Assembly (NCBI GenBank): GCA_027923965.1
Contig: AP026969.1
Location: forward strand, 2,480,001-2,544,000
Source of the DNA: Comamonadaceae bacterium OS-1
Lineage (GTDB): Bacteria > Pseudomonadota > Gammaproteobacteria > Burkholderiales > Burkholderiaceae_C
DNA length: 64,000 nucleotides
Direction of reading: 5' to 3'
This document shows, piece after piece, positions 29,816 through 41,127 of this stretch. Under the pieces are notes generated by a model. The model worked only from the letters and a program-made list of their open reading frames with translations, ran no database searches and had not been told where the DNA came from. Position 1 is the stretch's first letter. Each line of letters opens with the position of its first letter. A program made the position numbers and the translations under genes.

Positions 29816-30457
29816 TTGCAGGAAGCCACCGCATCCGGGCTGGCGGCGCAGATCAACGCCGCCCTGCCACAGACCCAGTGCACCCGCTGCGGCTACCCGG
29901 ATTGCGCGGCCTACGCCCAGGCGATTGCGGAAGGGTCGGCCCCCATCAACCAGTGTCCGCCCGGCGGCGAAGAGGGCATCGCCCGGCTGGCGGCCCTGAC
30001 CGGCCAGCCCGCCCTGCCCCTGAACCCCGACTTTGGCGTGGAAGCCGTACGGTCCGTGGCGGTGATCGACGAGGCCTGGTGCATAGGCTGCACCTTATGC
30101 ATCGCCGCCTGCCCCACCGACGCGATCTTTGGCAGCAACAAGCGCATGCACAGCGTGATCCCCGTGCACTGCACCGGTTGCGAGCTGTGCCTGCCGGTGT
30201 GCCCCGTAGACTGCATCCAGATGGCCAACGCCAGCGGCAGCCTGACCGGTTGGAACGCCTGGTCCCCGCCGCAGGCCGAGCACGCCCGCCTGCGCTACAC
30301 CCAGCACCGCAAGCGCCTGAGCCCGGATGCGCGCCCGCCTGCTGAAAGTTTGCCAGCCAGCCCGCTGCCTGCTGCGGCCCCCATCGACCCCAAAAAAGCC
30401 ACTATCGCCGCCGCTTTGGCACGCGCCAGAGCCCAGCGCGCACCACCGTCAGCCTGA
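29816..30457 (+). CDS. rnfB: RnfB-type ferredoxin protein (orphan)
   Basis: A roughly 213-residue iron-sulfur protein. The N-terminal cluster motif is [19 protein letters not shown] with a further Cys in NQCPPGG. Two ferredoxin [4Fe-4S] motifs follow, [18 protein letters not shown] and [18 protein letters not shown]. The C-terminus is a basic Ala/Pro-rich tail. No in-frame ATG exists before the first cluster; TTG at 29816, with AAGG 10 bases upstream, is the preferred start. The N-terminal membrane helix of classical RnfB is missing, as in stand-alone betaproteobacterial versions, and no other rnf genes are near. It may be an electron carrier rather than part of a Rnf pump (inference). Confidence 0.85.
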   Translation: MQEATASGLAAQINAALPQTQCTRCGYPDCAAYAQAIAEGSAPINQCPPGGEEGIARLAALTGQPALPLNPDFGVEAVRSVAVIDEAWCIGCTLCIAACPTDAIFGSNKRMHSVIPVHCTGCELCLPVCPVDCIQMANASGSLTGWNAWSPPQAEHARLRYTQHRKRLSPDARPPAESLPASPLPAAAPIDPKKATIAAALARARAQRAPPSA

Positions 30458-30593
30458 GCCCACTGCGGGGGTGCAGGAAATCTGCGGGTAATCGACATTG
30501 GAGCGATACGAGAGTGACACTAGAGGACCATCCCTTGCTATAGTTCACCGTAACAAAATGCGACGCTTCGTCGTGCCACACGGGGGAACTACC

Positions 30594-31100
30594 ATGCCGA
30601 TTTCATTGCGCACCGCACGCATAGGGCTGATGGCTGTCGCACTCTGCAGCGCCGCAGCGTTTGCGCTGGACAAGCCTGCGGGCAAAGTCGTGCTAACCAT
30701 CAGCGGCTCGGTGGCCCAGGCCAACAGCGGTGCCACCGCCGTTTTTGACATGGCGATGCTGGAAAAATTGCCGCAAAAAACTTTTACCACCCAGACCCCG
30801 TGGTACCCCAAGCCGGTCACTTTTACCGGCCCGCTGCTGCGCGACGTGCTGGCCGCTGCCGGGGCCAAGGGCGGCAAGATTGTGGCGGTGGCGTTGAACG
30901 ACTACAAAACCGACATCCCTTTCGACGATGCCACCAAGTTCGACCCCATCGTGGCCCACCTGCTGGACAACAAGCCCATGTCGATCCGCGAAAAGGGGCC
31001 GCTGTTCATCGTCTACCCCTTTGACACGGCGGCCGAACTGCGTACCGAGATGTACTACAACCGATCGGCCTGGCAGCTCAGCACCTTGAAAGTGCAGTAG
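30594..31100 (+). CDS. Periplasmic protein of the molybdopterin-binding oxidoreductase type, lacking a cofactor cysteine
   Basis: A 168-residue protein with a Sec signal peptide (MPISLRTARIGLMAVALCSAAAFA). The mature part resembles the Oxidored_molyb fold: GKVVLTISGSV at the start, FTGPLLRDVLAAAG, VVAVALNDYKTDIP and GPLFIVYPFD. The only Cys lies in the signal peptide, so the Cys ligand used for molybdenum in SUOX/YedY enzymes is absent; binding of the cofactor is doubtful. The ATG at 30594 has GGGGGA upstream. It precedes an HD-GYP regulator gene by 62 bases and may be a periplasmic sensor partner (inference). Confidence 0.75.
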   Translation: MPISLRTARIGLMAVALCSAAAFALDKPAGKVVLTISGSVAQANSGATAVFDMAMLEKLPQKTFTTQTPWYPKPVTFTGPLLRDVLAAAGAKGGKIVAVALNDYKTDIPFDDATKFDPIVAHLLDNKPMSIREKGPLFIVYPFDTAAELRTEMYYNRSAWQLSTLKVQ

Positions 31101-31162
31101 TCCGGCGTCCGCCGGATCTGCCCCCACGGCCTACCACGGCCCCAGACGCAGGACTCCACACC

Positions 31163-32341
31163 ATGAGCAACCCATTGGACCCGGGCGAAAAGCGCACGGT
31201 GTTGGTGGTAGATGACACGCCGGACAACCTGTCGCTGATGAGCAGCCTGCTGCGCACCGAGTACCGTGTCAAGCTGGCGCCCAGCGGCGAGCGGGCCCTG
31301 AAAATCGCCAGCGCCGACGGCAAACCCGACCTGATCCTGCTCGACATCATGATGCCCGACATGGACGGCTACGAGGTGCTGCGCCGCCTGCGCGCCGACC
31401 CCGGCACGGCCGACATCCCGGTGATTTTTCTCACCGCCATGAGCGCCACCGAGGACGAGAAAATCGGCCTCGACATGGGCGCGGTGGACTACATCACCAA
31501 GCCCATCAGTCCGGCCACGGTGATGGCCCGGGTGCGCAACCACATCGAGCTCAAGCTGGCGCGCGACTTTCTGCAAAACCAGAGCCGCTACCTGGAGCAA
31601 GAGGTGCAAAAGCGCACCCGCGAGATCGTCGCCATCCAGGACATTACGGTGCGCGCCATCGCCCTGCTGGCCGAAACCCGCGACAACGAAACCGGCAACC
31701 ACCTGCGCCGCACGCAAAAGTACGTCAAGGCCCTGGCCATCCAGCTGAAATACCACCCGCGGTTTGCGTCGGAGCTGACCAACGAGGCCATCGAATCGCT
31801 CTACAAATCGGCCCCGCTGCACGACATCGGCAAGGTGGGCATTCCCGACCGCATTTTGCTCAAGCCCGGCAAGCTCGACGATGACGAGTACGAGATCATG
31901 AAGACCCACACCACCCTGGGCCATGCCGCGCTGGTGCACGCGGAAGAGGAGGAAGGCCACGAGATGCCCTTCCTGCGCTATGCCAAGGAAATCACCCTGT
32001 GCCACCAGGAAAAGTGGGACGGCACGGGCTACCCCATGGGCCTGCACGGCGACGCGATCCCGATCTCGGCCCGGCTGATGGCCCTGGCCGACGTGTACGA
32101 CGCGCTGATCAGCAAGCGCGTGTACAAGCGCGCCTTCACCCACGAAGAGGCCAGCGCCATCATCCTCAAAGGCCGCGGTTCGCACTTCGACCCCGACATC
32201 GTGGACGCGTTCAAAATCATCGAAGCGCAGTTCCGAACCATCGCCATCGACTTTGCCGACGACGACGGCGAGGCGGCTTCCGAGGTGTTCCGCATGGCCA
32301 TTGATCTGACCAACCGGCACCCGGTAGGCACCGTCAGCTAA
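31163..32341 (+). CDS. Response regulator with HD-GYP phosphodiesterase output
   Basis: A 392-residue two-domain protein. Residues 10-130 form a receiver domain (VLVVDDTPDN, phosphoacceptor Asp in LILLDIMMPDMDG, conserved Lys in YITKPIS). A helical linker leads to an HD-GYP domain with ETGNHLRRTQ, the HD pair in APLHDIGKVGIPD, and the GYP motif in HQEKWDGTGYP. It probably degrades c-di-GMP when phosphorylated. No cognate kinase is adjacent; the two hybrid kinases in the window are candidates. A dispersed repeat follows. Confidence 0.94.
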   Translation: MSNPLDPGEKRTVLVVDDTPDNLSLMSSLLRTEYRVKLAPSGERALKIASADGKPDLILLDIMMPDMDGYEVLRRLRADPGTADIPVIFLTAMSATEDEKIGLDMGAVDYITKPISPATVMARVRNHIELKLARDFLQNQSRYLEQEVQKRTREIVAIQDITVRAIALLAETRDNETGNHLRRTQKYVKALAIQLKYHPRFASELTNEAIESLYKSAPLHDIGKVGIPDRILLKPGKLDDDEYEIMKTHTTLGHAALVHAEEEEGHEMPFLRYAKEITLCHQEKWDGTGYPMGLHGDAIPISARLMALADVYDALISKRVYKRAFTHEEASAIILKGRGSHFDPDIVDAFKIIEAQFRTIAIDFADDDGEAASEVFRMAIDLTNRHPVGTVS

Positions 32342-32349
32342 GTTGATGG

Positions 32350-32410
32350 TCTTTCAGGTCGCTCGTGCTGATGGGACGGGCGTTAGCAGCTACTGAATCA
32401 ATAGCAAATC
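32350..32410 (+). repeat. Dispersed two-hairpin repeat
   Basis: Contains TCGTGCTGATGGGACGGGCG, TTAGCAGCTACTGAATCAAT and AGCAAATC. Its end forms the TGA stop of the minus-strand VOC gene (plus 32409-32411). Confidence 0.8.
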
Positions 32411-32882
32411 AAGCCGCCAGCCGGGCGAAGGCCGCCACCACCTCGGGCGGGGCCTGCACCATTTCCACCAGCACACCCTCCCCGGCAATCGGGAATTCTG
32501 CGCTGGCCTTGGGGTGCAAAAAGCAGATATCAAATCCCGCCGCGCCCTTGCGGATGCCGCCGGGGGCGAAGCGCACGCCTTGCGCCGTGAGCCACGCCAC
32601 CGCCACGGGAAGGTCGTCGATCCACAGGCCGACGTGGTTCAGCGGCGTGGTGTGGACGGCGGGCTTTTTATCCGGGTCCAGCGGCTGCATCAGATCGACC
32701 TCGACCTTGAACGGGCCGCTGCCGATGGCGCAGATGTCTTCATCCACGTTCTCGCGCTCGCTGACGAAGTTGCCGGTAACCTCCAGGCCCAGCATGTCCA
32801 CCCACAGGGTGCGCAGGCGCTGTTTGTCCGGCCCGCCGATGGCGATTTGCTGGATGCCCAGCACCTTGAACGGGCGGGTCAT
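32409..32882 (-). CDS. VOC-superfamily protein, candidate methylmalonyl-CoA epimerase
   Basis: A 157-residue vicinal-oxygen-chelate protein with two beta-alpha-beta-beta-beta units: [20 protein letters not shown]...LMQPLD and [18 protein letters not shown]...GVLVEMVQ. Three of the four expected metal ligands are present (Gln/Glu in LMQP, His in LNHVG, Glu in VLVEMV). The first is Gln (IQQI) where epimerases and glyoxalases usually have His. It is the last gene of the mcm-meaB-pccB-pccA-bioB operon and overlaps bioB by 4 bases. Epimerisation of (S)- to (R)-methylmalonyl-CoA is the one step of that pathway otherwise missing. The role is inferred from context. Confidence 0.7.
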   Translation of the reverse strand: MTRPFKVLGIQQIAIGGPDKQRLRTLWVDMLGLEVTGNFVSERENVDEDICAIGSGPFKVEVDLMQPLDPDKKPAVHTTPLNHVGLWIDDLPVAVAWLTAQGVRFAPGGIRKGAAGFDICFLHPKASAEFPIAGEGVLVEMVQAPPEVVAAFARLAA

Positions 32883-33913
32883 TGCGGTGTGCAGCCCTGG
32901 GCCAGCATGCCGCTGGTGGGCAGGCCCAGCTTGGCGAGCAAGCTGCGGTCGGCTTCCACGTCGGGGTTGCCGGTAACCAGCAGCTTGTCGCCGTAGAAGA
33001 TGGAATTGGCACCGGCCATGAAGCACATGGCCTGCACGGCTTCGCCCATTTGCTGGCGGCCGGCGGACAGGCGCACGCGGGCCGTGGGCATGGTGATGCG
33101 GGCCACGGCGATCACGCGCACAAACTCCAGCGGGTCCAGCGGCGGGGTGTCGGCCAGCGGCGTGCCCTCCACGCGCACCAGGTTGTTCACCGGCACGGAT
33201 TCGGGGTAGCTGGGCTGCAGATTGGCCAGCTGGGCGATCAGCCCGGCGCGCTGGGCCCGGGTTTCGCCCAGGCCGACGATGCCGCCGCTGCACACCTTCA
33301 CGCCCGCGCCGCGCACGCGGTCCAGGGTGTCGAGCCGGTCCTGGTAGACGCGGGTGTCGATGATGTCGCCGTAGAAGTCGGGGGCGGTGTCGAGGTTGTG
33401 GTTGTAGTAATCCAGACCCGCGTCGCGCAGCTGGGCGGCGTGGCCGTCTTCCAGCATGCCCAGCGTGGCGCAGGTTTCCATGCCCAGTGCTTTCACGGCC
33501 TTGACCAGCTCGGCCACGTTGTCCACGTCACGGTCCTTGGGGCTGCGCCAGGCGGCACCCATGCAGAAGCGGGTGGCACCGGCTTCTTGGGCGGCCTTGG
33601 CCGCCGCCACCACCACGTCCACACCCAGCATCTTGGTGGCCTTGACCCCCGTGTCGTAGTGCACCGACTGCGGGCAGTAGCCGCAGTCTTCGGGGCAGCC
33701 ACCGGTTTTGATGGACAGCAGGGTGGACAGTTGCACGTCGCCTGCGGGGAAGTTCTCGCGGTGCACGGTTTGCGCGCGGTGCATCAGGTCCAGAAACGGC
33801 AGCTCAAACAGCGCCTCCACATCGGCCAGCGGCCAGCGCTCGTCAGGGTTGGCAACCAACTTGGGGGCGGGGCGGTGCAGGGTGACGGGCTTTTCAAGGG
33901 TCAGGGTATTCAT
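32879..33913 (-). CDS. bioB: Biotin synthase
   Basis: A 344-residue radical SAM enzyme inserting sulfur into dethiobiotin. CPEDCGYC binds the SAM cluster, and the [2Fe-2S] ligands lie in later conserved Cys positions ([24 protein letters not shown]) with Arg in ARVRLSAGR. It is 9 bases after pccA, the biotin-dependent carboxylase subunit, a sensible coupling of cofactor supply and use. ATGA overlap with the downstream VOC gene. Confidence 0.97.
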   Translation of the reverse strand: MNTLTLEKPVTLHRPAPKLVANPDERWPLADVEALFELPFLDLMHRAQTVHRENFPAGDVQLSTLLSIKTGGCPEDCGYCPQSVHYDTGVKATKMLGVDVVVAAAKAAQEAGATRFCMGAAWRSPKDRDVDNVAELVKAVKALGMETCATLGMLEDGHAAQLRDAGLDYYNHNLDTAPDFYGDIIDTRVYQDRLDTLDRVRGAGVKVCSGGIVGLGETRAQRAGLIAQLANLQPSYPESVPVNNLVRVEGTPLADTPPLDPLEFVRVIAVARITMPTARVRLSAGRQQMGEAVQAMCFMAGANSIFYGDKLLVTGNPDVEADRSLLAKLGLPTSGMLAQGCTPQ

Positions 33914-33922
33914 ACGGTCTTC

Positions 33923-35992
33923 TTATACAAATCGAATAATGGGCTGGTCTACAGAGAGCGATTCTCCCTTGGTGGCCAACACGGCATCTACGACGCCATC
34001 GTTGATGGCGAACAGCACATTTTCCATCTTCATGGCCTCGATCACCGCCACGCGCTCACCGGCCTGCACTTTTTGGCCCGTCACCACCGCCACATCGACC
34101 AGCAAACCGGGCATGGGCGACAGCACGAAGCGGCTCATGTCGGGTGCCGCCTTGAACGGCATCAGGGTGTAGAGCTCGGCGGCGCGGGGGGTCAGCACCA
34201 GGGCATCGAGCTGGCGGCCATTGTGGGCAATGCGCAGCGCCAGCGGGTTCTTGCTGGCCCCGCCCATACCTCCGATGCCGCCGCGCTCCACCTGGGCGGT
34301 GAACGCCGTGCCGTTGCAGGTGCCATGGATGCGCACCACACCCAAACGCGCATTACTACAAAATTGATAGCTCCTTATGCCGATGGATACAGCGCTGGAG
34401 CCTGTTTTTTCTTGAAAATCCACCACCGTGACCGGGGTTTGCACGGTCTTGCCGCCCGCGCCCAAAGACACCACGGTAAAGGCCTCGCCCACTTCAAACT
34501 CGTGCCCTGCCACCTGCCCGCTGATGCCGCTGGCCCGCTGCAGGTAGCGGCGGTGCACAAAGGCGGCCAGCGCCACCAGGAAGTCGGGGTCGTCGTGCGG
34601 CACGTCTTCGGCGTGGAAGCCGGAGGCATAGTTTTCGGCGATGAAGCCGGTGTTGAAGTCGCCCGCCACAAACTTGGGGTGCGCCAGCAGTGCCGACTGG
34701 AACGGAATATTGCTGCTCACGCCGCGGATCACAAAGCCGTTCAGCGCCTCGCGCATCTTGGCAATCGCGTCCAGCCGGTCGGTGCCGTGCACGATCAGCT
34801 TGGCAATCATGGAGTCGTAGAACATGGGGATTTCGCCGCCGTCCTGCACACCGGTGTCGACGCGCACGCCCTGCCAGTGCTCGGTGTCCGAGGCAAACAT
34901 GGTTTCCTTGGGCGGCTGGAAGCGCACCAGGCGGCCGGTGGAGGGCAGAAAGTTGCGGAACGGGTCTTCGGCGTTGATGCGGCACTCGATGGCCCAGCCT
35001 TCGCGCTTCACTTCGGCCTGCGTCAGCGGCAGCTTTTCGCCTGCCGCCACGCGGATCATCAGCTCCACCAGGTCCAGCCCGGTAATGCATTCGGTCACCG
35101 GGTGCTCCACCTGCAGGCGGGTGTTCATTTCCAGAAAGTAAAAGCTCTGGTCCTTGCCGACCACAAACTCCACTGTGCCCGCGCTCTGGTACTTGACGGC
35201 CTTGGCCAGTTGCACCGCCTGCTCGCCCATGGCTTTGCGGGTGGCGTCGGTGATGAAGGGCGACGGCGCTTCTTCGATCACCTTCTGGTGGCGGCGCTGG
35301 ATGGAGCATTCGCGCTCGTTGAGGTAAATCACATTGCCATGGCTGTCGCCCAGCAGCTGGATTTCGATGTGGCGCGGCTCTTCCACAAACTTTTCGATGA
35401 AGACCCGGTCGTCGCCAAAGCTGTTGCGCGCCTCATTGCGGCAGCTGGTAAAGCCTTCAAAGGCCTCTTTGTCGTTGAACGCCACCCGCAGCCCCTTGCC
35501 GCCGCCGCCCGCGCTGGCCTTGATCATCACCGGGTAGCCAATGCCCTTGGCAATCTCCACCGCCTTTTCGGGGGTTTCAATCGCGTCGTTCACGCCCGGA
35601 ATGCAGTTCACGCCTGCGGCACCGGCCAGCTTCTTGGACTCGATCTTGTCGCCCATGGCGGCGATGGAATAGTGCTTGGGGCCGATGAAAATGATGCCCT
35701 CTTCTTCCACCCGCTTGGCAAACCCGGCGTTTTCGCTCAGGAAGCCGTAGCCGGGGTGTACCGCCTGCGCACCGGTGGCCTTGCAGGCGGCAATGATCTT
35801 GTCGGCCTGCAGGTAGCTGTCGCGGCTGGGTGCCGGACCGATGTGCACGGCCTCGTCGGCCAGCGCCACGTGGCGGGCTTCCTTGTCGGCATCCGAGTAG
35901 ACGGCCACGGTTTTGATGCCCATTTTGCGGGCGGTGAGGATGACGCGGCAGGCGATTTCACCGCGGTTGGCGATCAGAATTTTGGTAAACAT
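33923..35992 (-). CDS. pccA: Propionyl-CoA carboxylase alpha subunit (biotin carboxylase + BCCP) with an in-frame repeat
   Basis: A 689-residue subunit that carboxylates its own biotin. The N-terminal biotin carboxylase part (MFTKILIANRGEIACRV, the ATP-grasp glycine loop GGGGKGLRV, EMNTRLQVEHPVTE) is followed by the BT linker region. The C-terminal biotinyl domain has the lysine in EAMKMEN. Bases 34354-34417, encoding about residues 526-546 of the BT region (QEKTGSSAVSIGIRSYQFCS), match the dispersed intergenic repeat of this genome, read in frame without a stop. This is a coding copy of a normally intergenic element. It is separated from the upstream pccB by about 310 bases containing a complex inverted repeat. 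Confidence 0.95.
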   Translation of the reverse strand: MFTKILIANRGEIACRVILTARKMGIKTVAVYSDADKEARHVALADEAVHIGPAPSRDSYLQADKIIAACKATGAQAVHPGYGFLSENAGFAKRVEEEGIIFIGPKHYSIAAMGDKIESKKLAGAAGVNCIPGVNDAIETPEKAVEIAKGIGYPVMIKASAGGGGKGLRVAFNDKEAFEGFTSCRNEARNSFGDDRVFIEKFVEEPRHIEIQLLGDSHGNVIYLNERECSIQRRHQKVIEEAPSPFITDATRKAMGEQAVQLAKAVKYQSAGTVEFVVGKDQSFYFLEMNTRLQVEHPVTECITGLDLVELMIRVAAGEKLPLTQAEVKREGWAIECRINAEDPFRNFLPSTGRLVRFQPPKETMFASDTEHWQGVRVDTGVQDGGEIPMFYDSMIAKLIVHGTDRLDAIAKMREALNGFVIRGVSSNIPFQSALLAHPKFVAGDFNTGFIAENYASGFHAEDVPHDDPDFLVALAAFVHRRYLQRASGISGQVAGHEFEVGEAFTVVSLGAGGKTVQTPVTVVDFQEKTGSSAVSIGIRSYQFCSNARLGVVRIHGTCNGTAFTAQVERGGIGGMGGASKNPLALRIAHNGRQLDALVLTPRAAELYTLMPFKAAPDMSRFVLSPMPGLLVDVAVVTGQKVQAGERVAVIEAMKMENVLFAINDGVVDAVLATKGESLSVDQPIIRFV
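34354..34417 (-). repeat. Dispersed two-hairpin repeat inside pccA
   Basis: Read on the minus strand: CAGGCTCCAGCGCTGTATCC, ATCGGCATAAGGAGCTATCA, ATTTTGTAGTAA. It matches the intergenic copies (compare GGCCTCCAGCGCTTATTCCA at 51086). It stays in frame within the carboxylase gene. Confidence 0.85.
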
Positions 35993-36075
35993 GGTCTCGT
36001 CCTATCTTTTCAATTTATTTGGGCGGAATCCGTGGGCGGAACCCGCAACGGACGCGGTGTATCCGCCTCCGCTCA

Positions 36076-36276
36076 TGTCCCCCGCCCTGCGGGCTCCTCC
36101 TTTACTTCGCTGCGGCAGACACACCACGCCCGTTGCTACGAAGGAGCTTGCCTTCACCCCCGCCAAACACACCCCGCACGCCCGTTTCGGAGTGGGCTGT
36201 CTGTACGTTTTGCGAAGGTAAAGGAGGAGGCCGCAGGCCGGGGGACACGCAGCAAAGCGTTCAGACAGCCCACTCC
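36076..36276. repeat. Interleaved long inverted repeats between pccB and pccA
   Basis: Two inverted-repeat pairs cross each other. Arm A (36076-36110, containing CTCCTCCTTTACTTCGC) pairs with A' (36212-36247, containing GCGAAGGTAAAGGAGGAG). Arm B (36189-36203, GGAGTGGGCTGTCTG) pairs with B' (36262-36276, CAGACAGCCCACTCC). The order is A-B-A'-B'. The region (36001-36303) holds no gene. It is transcribed as part of the mcm operon if that operon is continuous. Confidence 0.8.
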
Positions 36277-36303
36277 GCCCCCCCACACAACGCACTGCAT
36301 AGA

Positions 36304-37836
36304 TCACAGCGGAATATTCCCGTGCTTGCGCCAAGGGTTCTCCACCTTCTTGCTAGCCAGCATCACCAGCGACCGGCAAATCCGCTTGCGTGTCTCATGC
36401 GGCAGGATCACATCGTCGATGAATCCGCGTGCACCGGCAACGAAGGGGTTGGCAAAGCGTGCTTTGTACTCAGCCTCTTTGGCCGCCAGTTTGGCCGGAT
36501 CGCCCTTGTCTTCGCGGAAGATGATTTCCACCGCGCCCTTGGCACCCATCACCGCAATCTCGGCATTCGGCCAGGCAAAGTTGACATCGCCGCGCAGGTG
36601 CTTGGAGGCCATCACGTCATACGCGCCGCCGTAGGCCTTGCGGGTGATGACGGTGACCTTGGGCACCGTGCACTCGGCGTAGGCGTAGAGCAGCTTGGCA
36701 CCGTGCTTGATGATTCCGCCGTACTCCTGGCTGGTGCCGGGCATGAAGCCGGGCACGTCGACGAAGGTGATGACGGGGATGTTGAAAGCATCGCAGAAGC
36801 GGATGAAGCGGGCTGCCTTGATCGAGCTCTTGATGTCCAGACAACCGGCCAGCACCAGCGGCTGGTTGGCCACGATGCCCACGGTCTGGCCTTCCATGCG
36901 GGCGAAGCCGATGAGGATATTTTTGGCGTACTCGGGCTGGATCTCGAAGAAGTCGCCGTCGTCCACGGTCTTGGCGATCAGCTCCTTCATGTCGTAGGGC
37001 TTGTTGGGGTTGTCGGGCACCAGGGTGTCCAGGCTGAAGTCCATGCGGTCGGCGCGGTCGCCGCTCTTGCGCACCGGGGCTTTTTCGCGGTTGTTCAGGG
37101 GCAGGTAGTTGTACAGGCGGCGCAGCATCAGCAGCGCTTCCACGTCGTTTTCAAACGCCAGATCGGCCACACCGCTCTGGGTGGTGTGGGTGATGGCACC
37201 GCCCAGCTGCTCGGCCGTCACTTCCTCGTGGGTCACGGTTTTGACCACCTCAGGGCCGGTGACGAACATGTAGCTGCTGTCCTTGACCATGAAGATGAAG
37301 TCGGTCATGGCCGGGCTGTACACCGCGCCACCCGCGCAAGGGCCCATCACCATGCTGATCTGCGGGATCACGCCGCTGGCCATCACGTTCTTCTGGAACA
37401 CGTCGGCATAGCCGCCCAGGCTGGCCACGCCCTCCTGGATGCGCGCGCCGCCCGAGTCGTTCAGGCCGATGACGGGTGCCCCCACCTTCATCGCCTGGTC
37501 CATGATTTTGCAGATTTTCTCGGCATGGGCTTCGCTGAGCGCGCCGCCAAATACGGTGAAATCCTGGCTGAAGACGAACACCAGGCGGCCATTGATCATG
37601 CCGTAGCCGGTGACCACGCCGTCACCGGGGATCTTGTTGTCGGCCATGCCGAAGTCGGTGCAGCGGTGCTCGACAAACATGTCCCACTCTTCAAACGTGC
37701 CCTCGTCCAGCAGCAGCTCGATGCGTTCGCGGGCGGTGAGTTTGCCCTTGCTGTGCTGCGCGTCAATGCGCTTTTGGCCACCGCCCATGCGGGCTTGCTG
37801 GCGTTTGGCTTCTAGCTGTTCGAGGATATCTTGCAT
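36304..37836 (-). CDS. pccB: Propionyl-CoA carboxylase beta subunit (carboxyltransferase)
   Basis: A 510-residue carboxyltransferase that moves the carboxyl group from biotin to propionyl-CoA. The oxyanion-hole segments are GGARIQEGV and [13 protein letters not shown] in the N-terminal half, and the C-terminal half has [28 protein letters not shown] and [11 protein letters not shown], all typical of acyl-CoA carboxylase beta chains. It is 35 bases after meaB, with a dispersed repeat between the two, and upstream of pccA on the same strand. Confidence 0.96.
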   Translation of the reverse strand: MQDILEQLEAKRQQARMGGGQKRIDAQHSKGKLTARERIELLLDEGTFEEWDMFVEHRCTDFGMADNKIPGDGVVTGYGMINGRLVFVFSQDFTVFGGALSEAHAEKICKIMDQAMKVGAPVIGLNDSGGARIQEGVASLGGYADVFQKNVMASGVIPQISMVMGPCAGGAVYSPAMTDFIFMVKDSSYMFVTGPEVVKTVTHEEVTAEQLGGAITHTTQSGVADLAFENDVEALLMLRRLYNYLPLNNREKAPVRKSGDRADRMDFSLDTLVPDNPNKPYDMKELIAKTVDDGDFFEIQPEYAKNILIGFARMEGQTVGIVANQPLVLAGCLDIKSSIKAARFIRFCDAFNIPVITFVDVPGFMPGTSQEYGGIIKHGAKLLYAYAECTVPKVTVITRKAYGGAYDVMASKHLRGDVNFAWPNAEIAVMGAKGAVEIIFREDKGDPAKLAAKEAEYKARFANPFVAGARGFIDDVILPHETRKRICRSLVMLASKKVENPWRKHGNIPL

Positions 37837-37843
37837 GGGGTAA

Positions 37844-37893
37844 TTACTCCGTTATTGATAGCTACTTATGCTTATGGATACTGCGCAAGCAGC
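37844..37893 (-). repeat. Dispersed two-hairpin repeat at the meaB stop
   Basis: On the minus strand: CTGCTTGCGCAGTATCCATA, AGCATAAGTAGCTATCAATA. The meaB TAA stop (37874-37872) is within the CCATAAGC part, so the last residues of MeaB (LLAQYP) are repeat-encoded. Confidence 0.85.
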
Positions 37894-38860
37894 AGATTTC
37901 GTGCTGCAGTCGATGCGGCAAGCCGCCCTGCCGCCACCTCTTGCAACATCTGCGGCAACAGGGCCTGCACCTGCGGGTGCTGGCGAAAGGCGAGCTTCAG
38001 GCCCGCGTCCACGCGTTCCCACATCCAGGCCAGCGACTGCTGCTGGCGGCGGGTGCTCCACAGGCCGTTGGTGGTCTGCAGGTGTTGGAATTGCAGGGCG
38101 GCGGCCCAGAAGCTGTTGATGCCCTGCCCCGCCAACGCGCTGAGCTGCAGGGCCTGGGGCCGCCAGTGCGCATCGTCATGGGCGGTGAACAGGCCCAGCA
38201 ACTGCATGGCCGCTGTAATTTGGAGCTGGGCGCGCTGGGCGGCCAGGGGGTCGATGTCGGCCTTGTTGATGACCACCAGGTCGGCCAGCTCCATCACGCC
38301 TTTTTTGATGGCCTGCAAGTCGTCGCCCGCATTGGGCAACTGCATCAGCACAAACATGTCCGTCATGCCCGCCACCGCGGTTTCAGACTGGCCCACACCC
38401 ACGGTTTCCACGATCACCACGCCATAGCCCGCTGCCTCGCAGACCAGCATGGCTTCGCGGGTCTTCTCTGCCACCCCGCCCAGCGTACCGCTGCTGGGGC
38501 TGGGGCGGATGTAGGCCTGCGGGTGCACCGACAGCATTTCCATGCGCGTCTTATCGCCCAGAATAGAGCCGCCCGACACTGTGCTGGACGGGTCGATGGT
38601 CAACACCGCCACGCGGTGGCCCAGGCCGATCAAATACAGGCCCAGCACCTCGATAAACGTGGATTTGCCCACGCCCGGCACACCGCTGATCCCTAAGCGA
38701 AACGATTGCCCCGTGTGCGGCAGCAAGGCGGTGAGCAACTCATCGGCCTGCGCGCGGTGGTCGGCGCGGGTGGATTCGAGCAGGGTGATGGACTTGGCGA
38801 TGGCGCGGCGCTGCACGGCAGCATCGCCGGTCCGCACTGCCTGCACCAGCTGGGCTGGGT

Positions 38861-38864
<4 letters not shown>
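37872..38864 (-). CDS. meaB: Methylmalonyl-CoA mutase-associated GTPase MeaB
   Basis: A 330-residue G3E-family GTPase that protects and reloads the B12 mutase. It has a P-loop in [16 protein letters not shown] and TVGVGQSE switch segments, NKAD specificity motif, and the C-terminal dimerisation helix region. The start is GTG at 38864, overlapping the mcm stop (GTGA), indicating coupled translation with its partner enzyme. The C-terminus is formed by a dispersed repeat. Confidence 0.95.
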
Positions 38865-41017
<2,153 letters not shown>

Positions 41018-41076
41018 ATCGGGTGCTGTCACGTGGGAGTTAGGCGGGGCTTTGCTGCGATGCAACAGAGTTTAAT

Positions 41077-41100
41077 GCATCCATAATTATAAATTCAGAA
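41077..41100. promoter_or_regulatory. Candidate GntR-regulator operator between mcm and gntR
   Basis: GCATCCATAATTATAAATTC followed by AGAA. It differs at only three of 24 positions from 56999-57022 between prpE and bktB. The core ATAATTAT is palindromic. It sits in the 110-base divergent region, suiting control of both genes. Confidence 0.7.
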
Positions 41101-41127
41101 TTATTTAGGTCGCGTAGAATTTAGAAT

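Noticed and set aside
32882..36634. 1250-codon open frame on the plus strand across bioB and pccA
   Set aside because: It is antisense to two clear genes with motifs; His/Gly/Gln-rich composition is typical of a shadow frame in GC-rich DNA.
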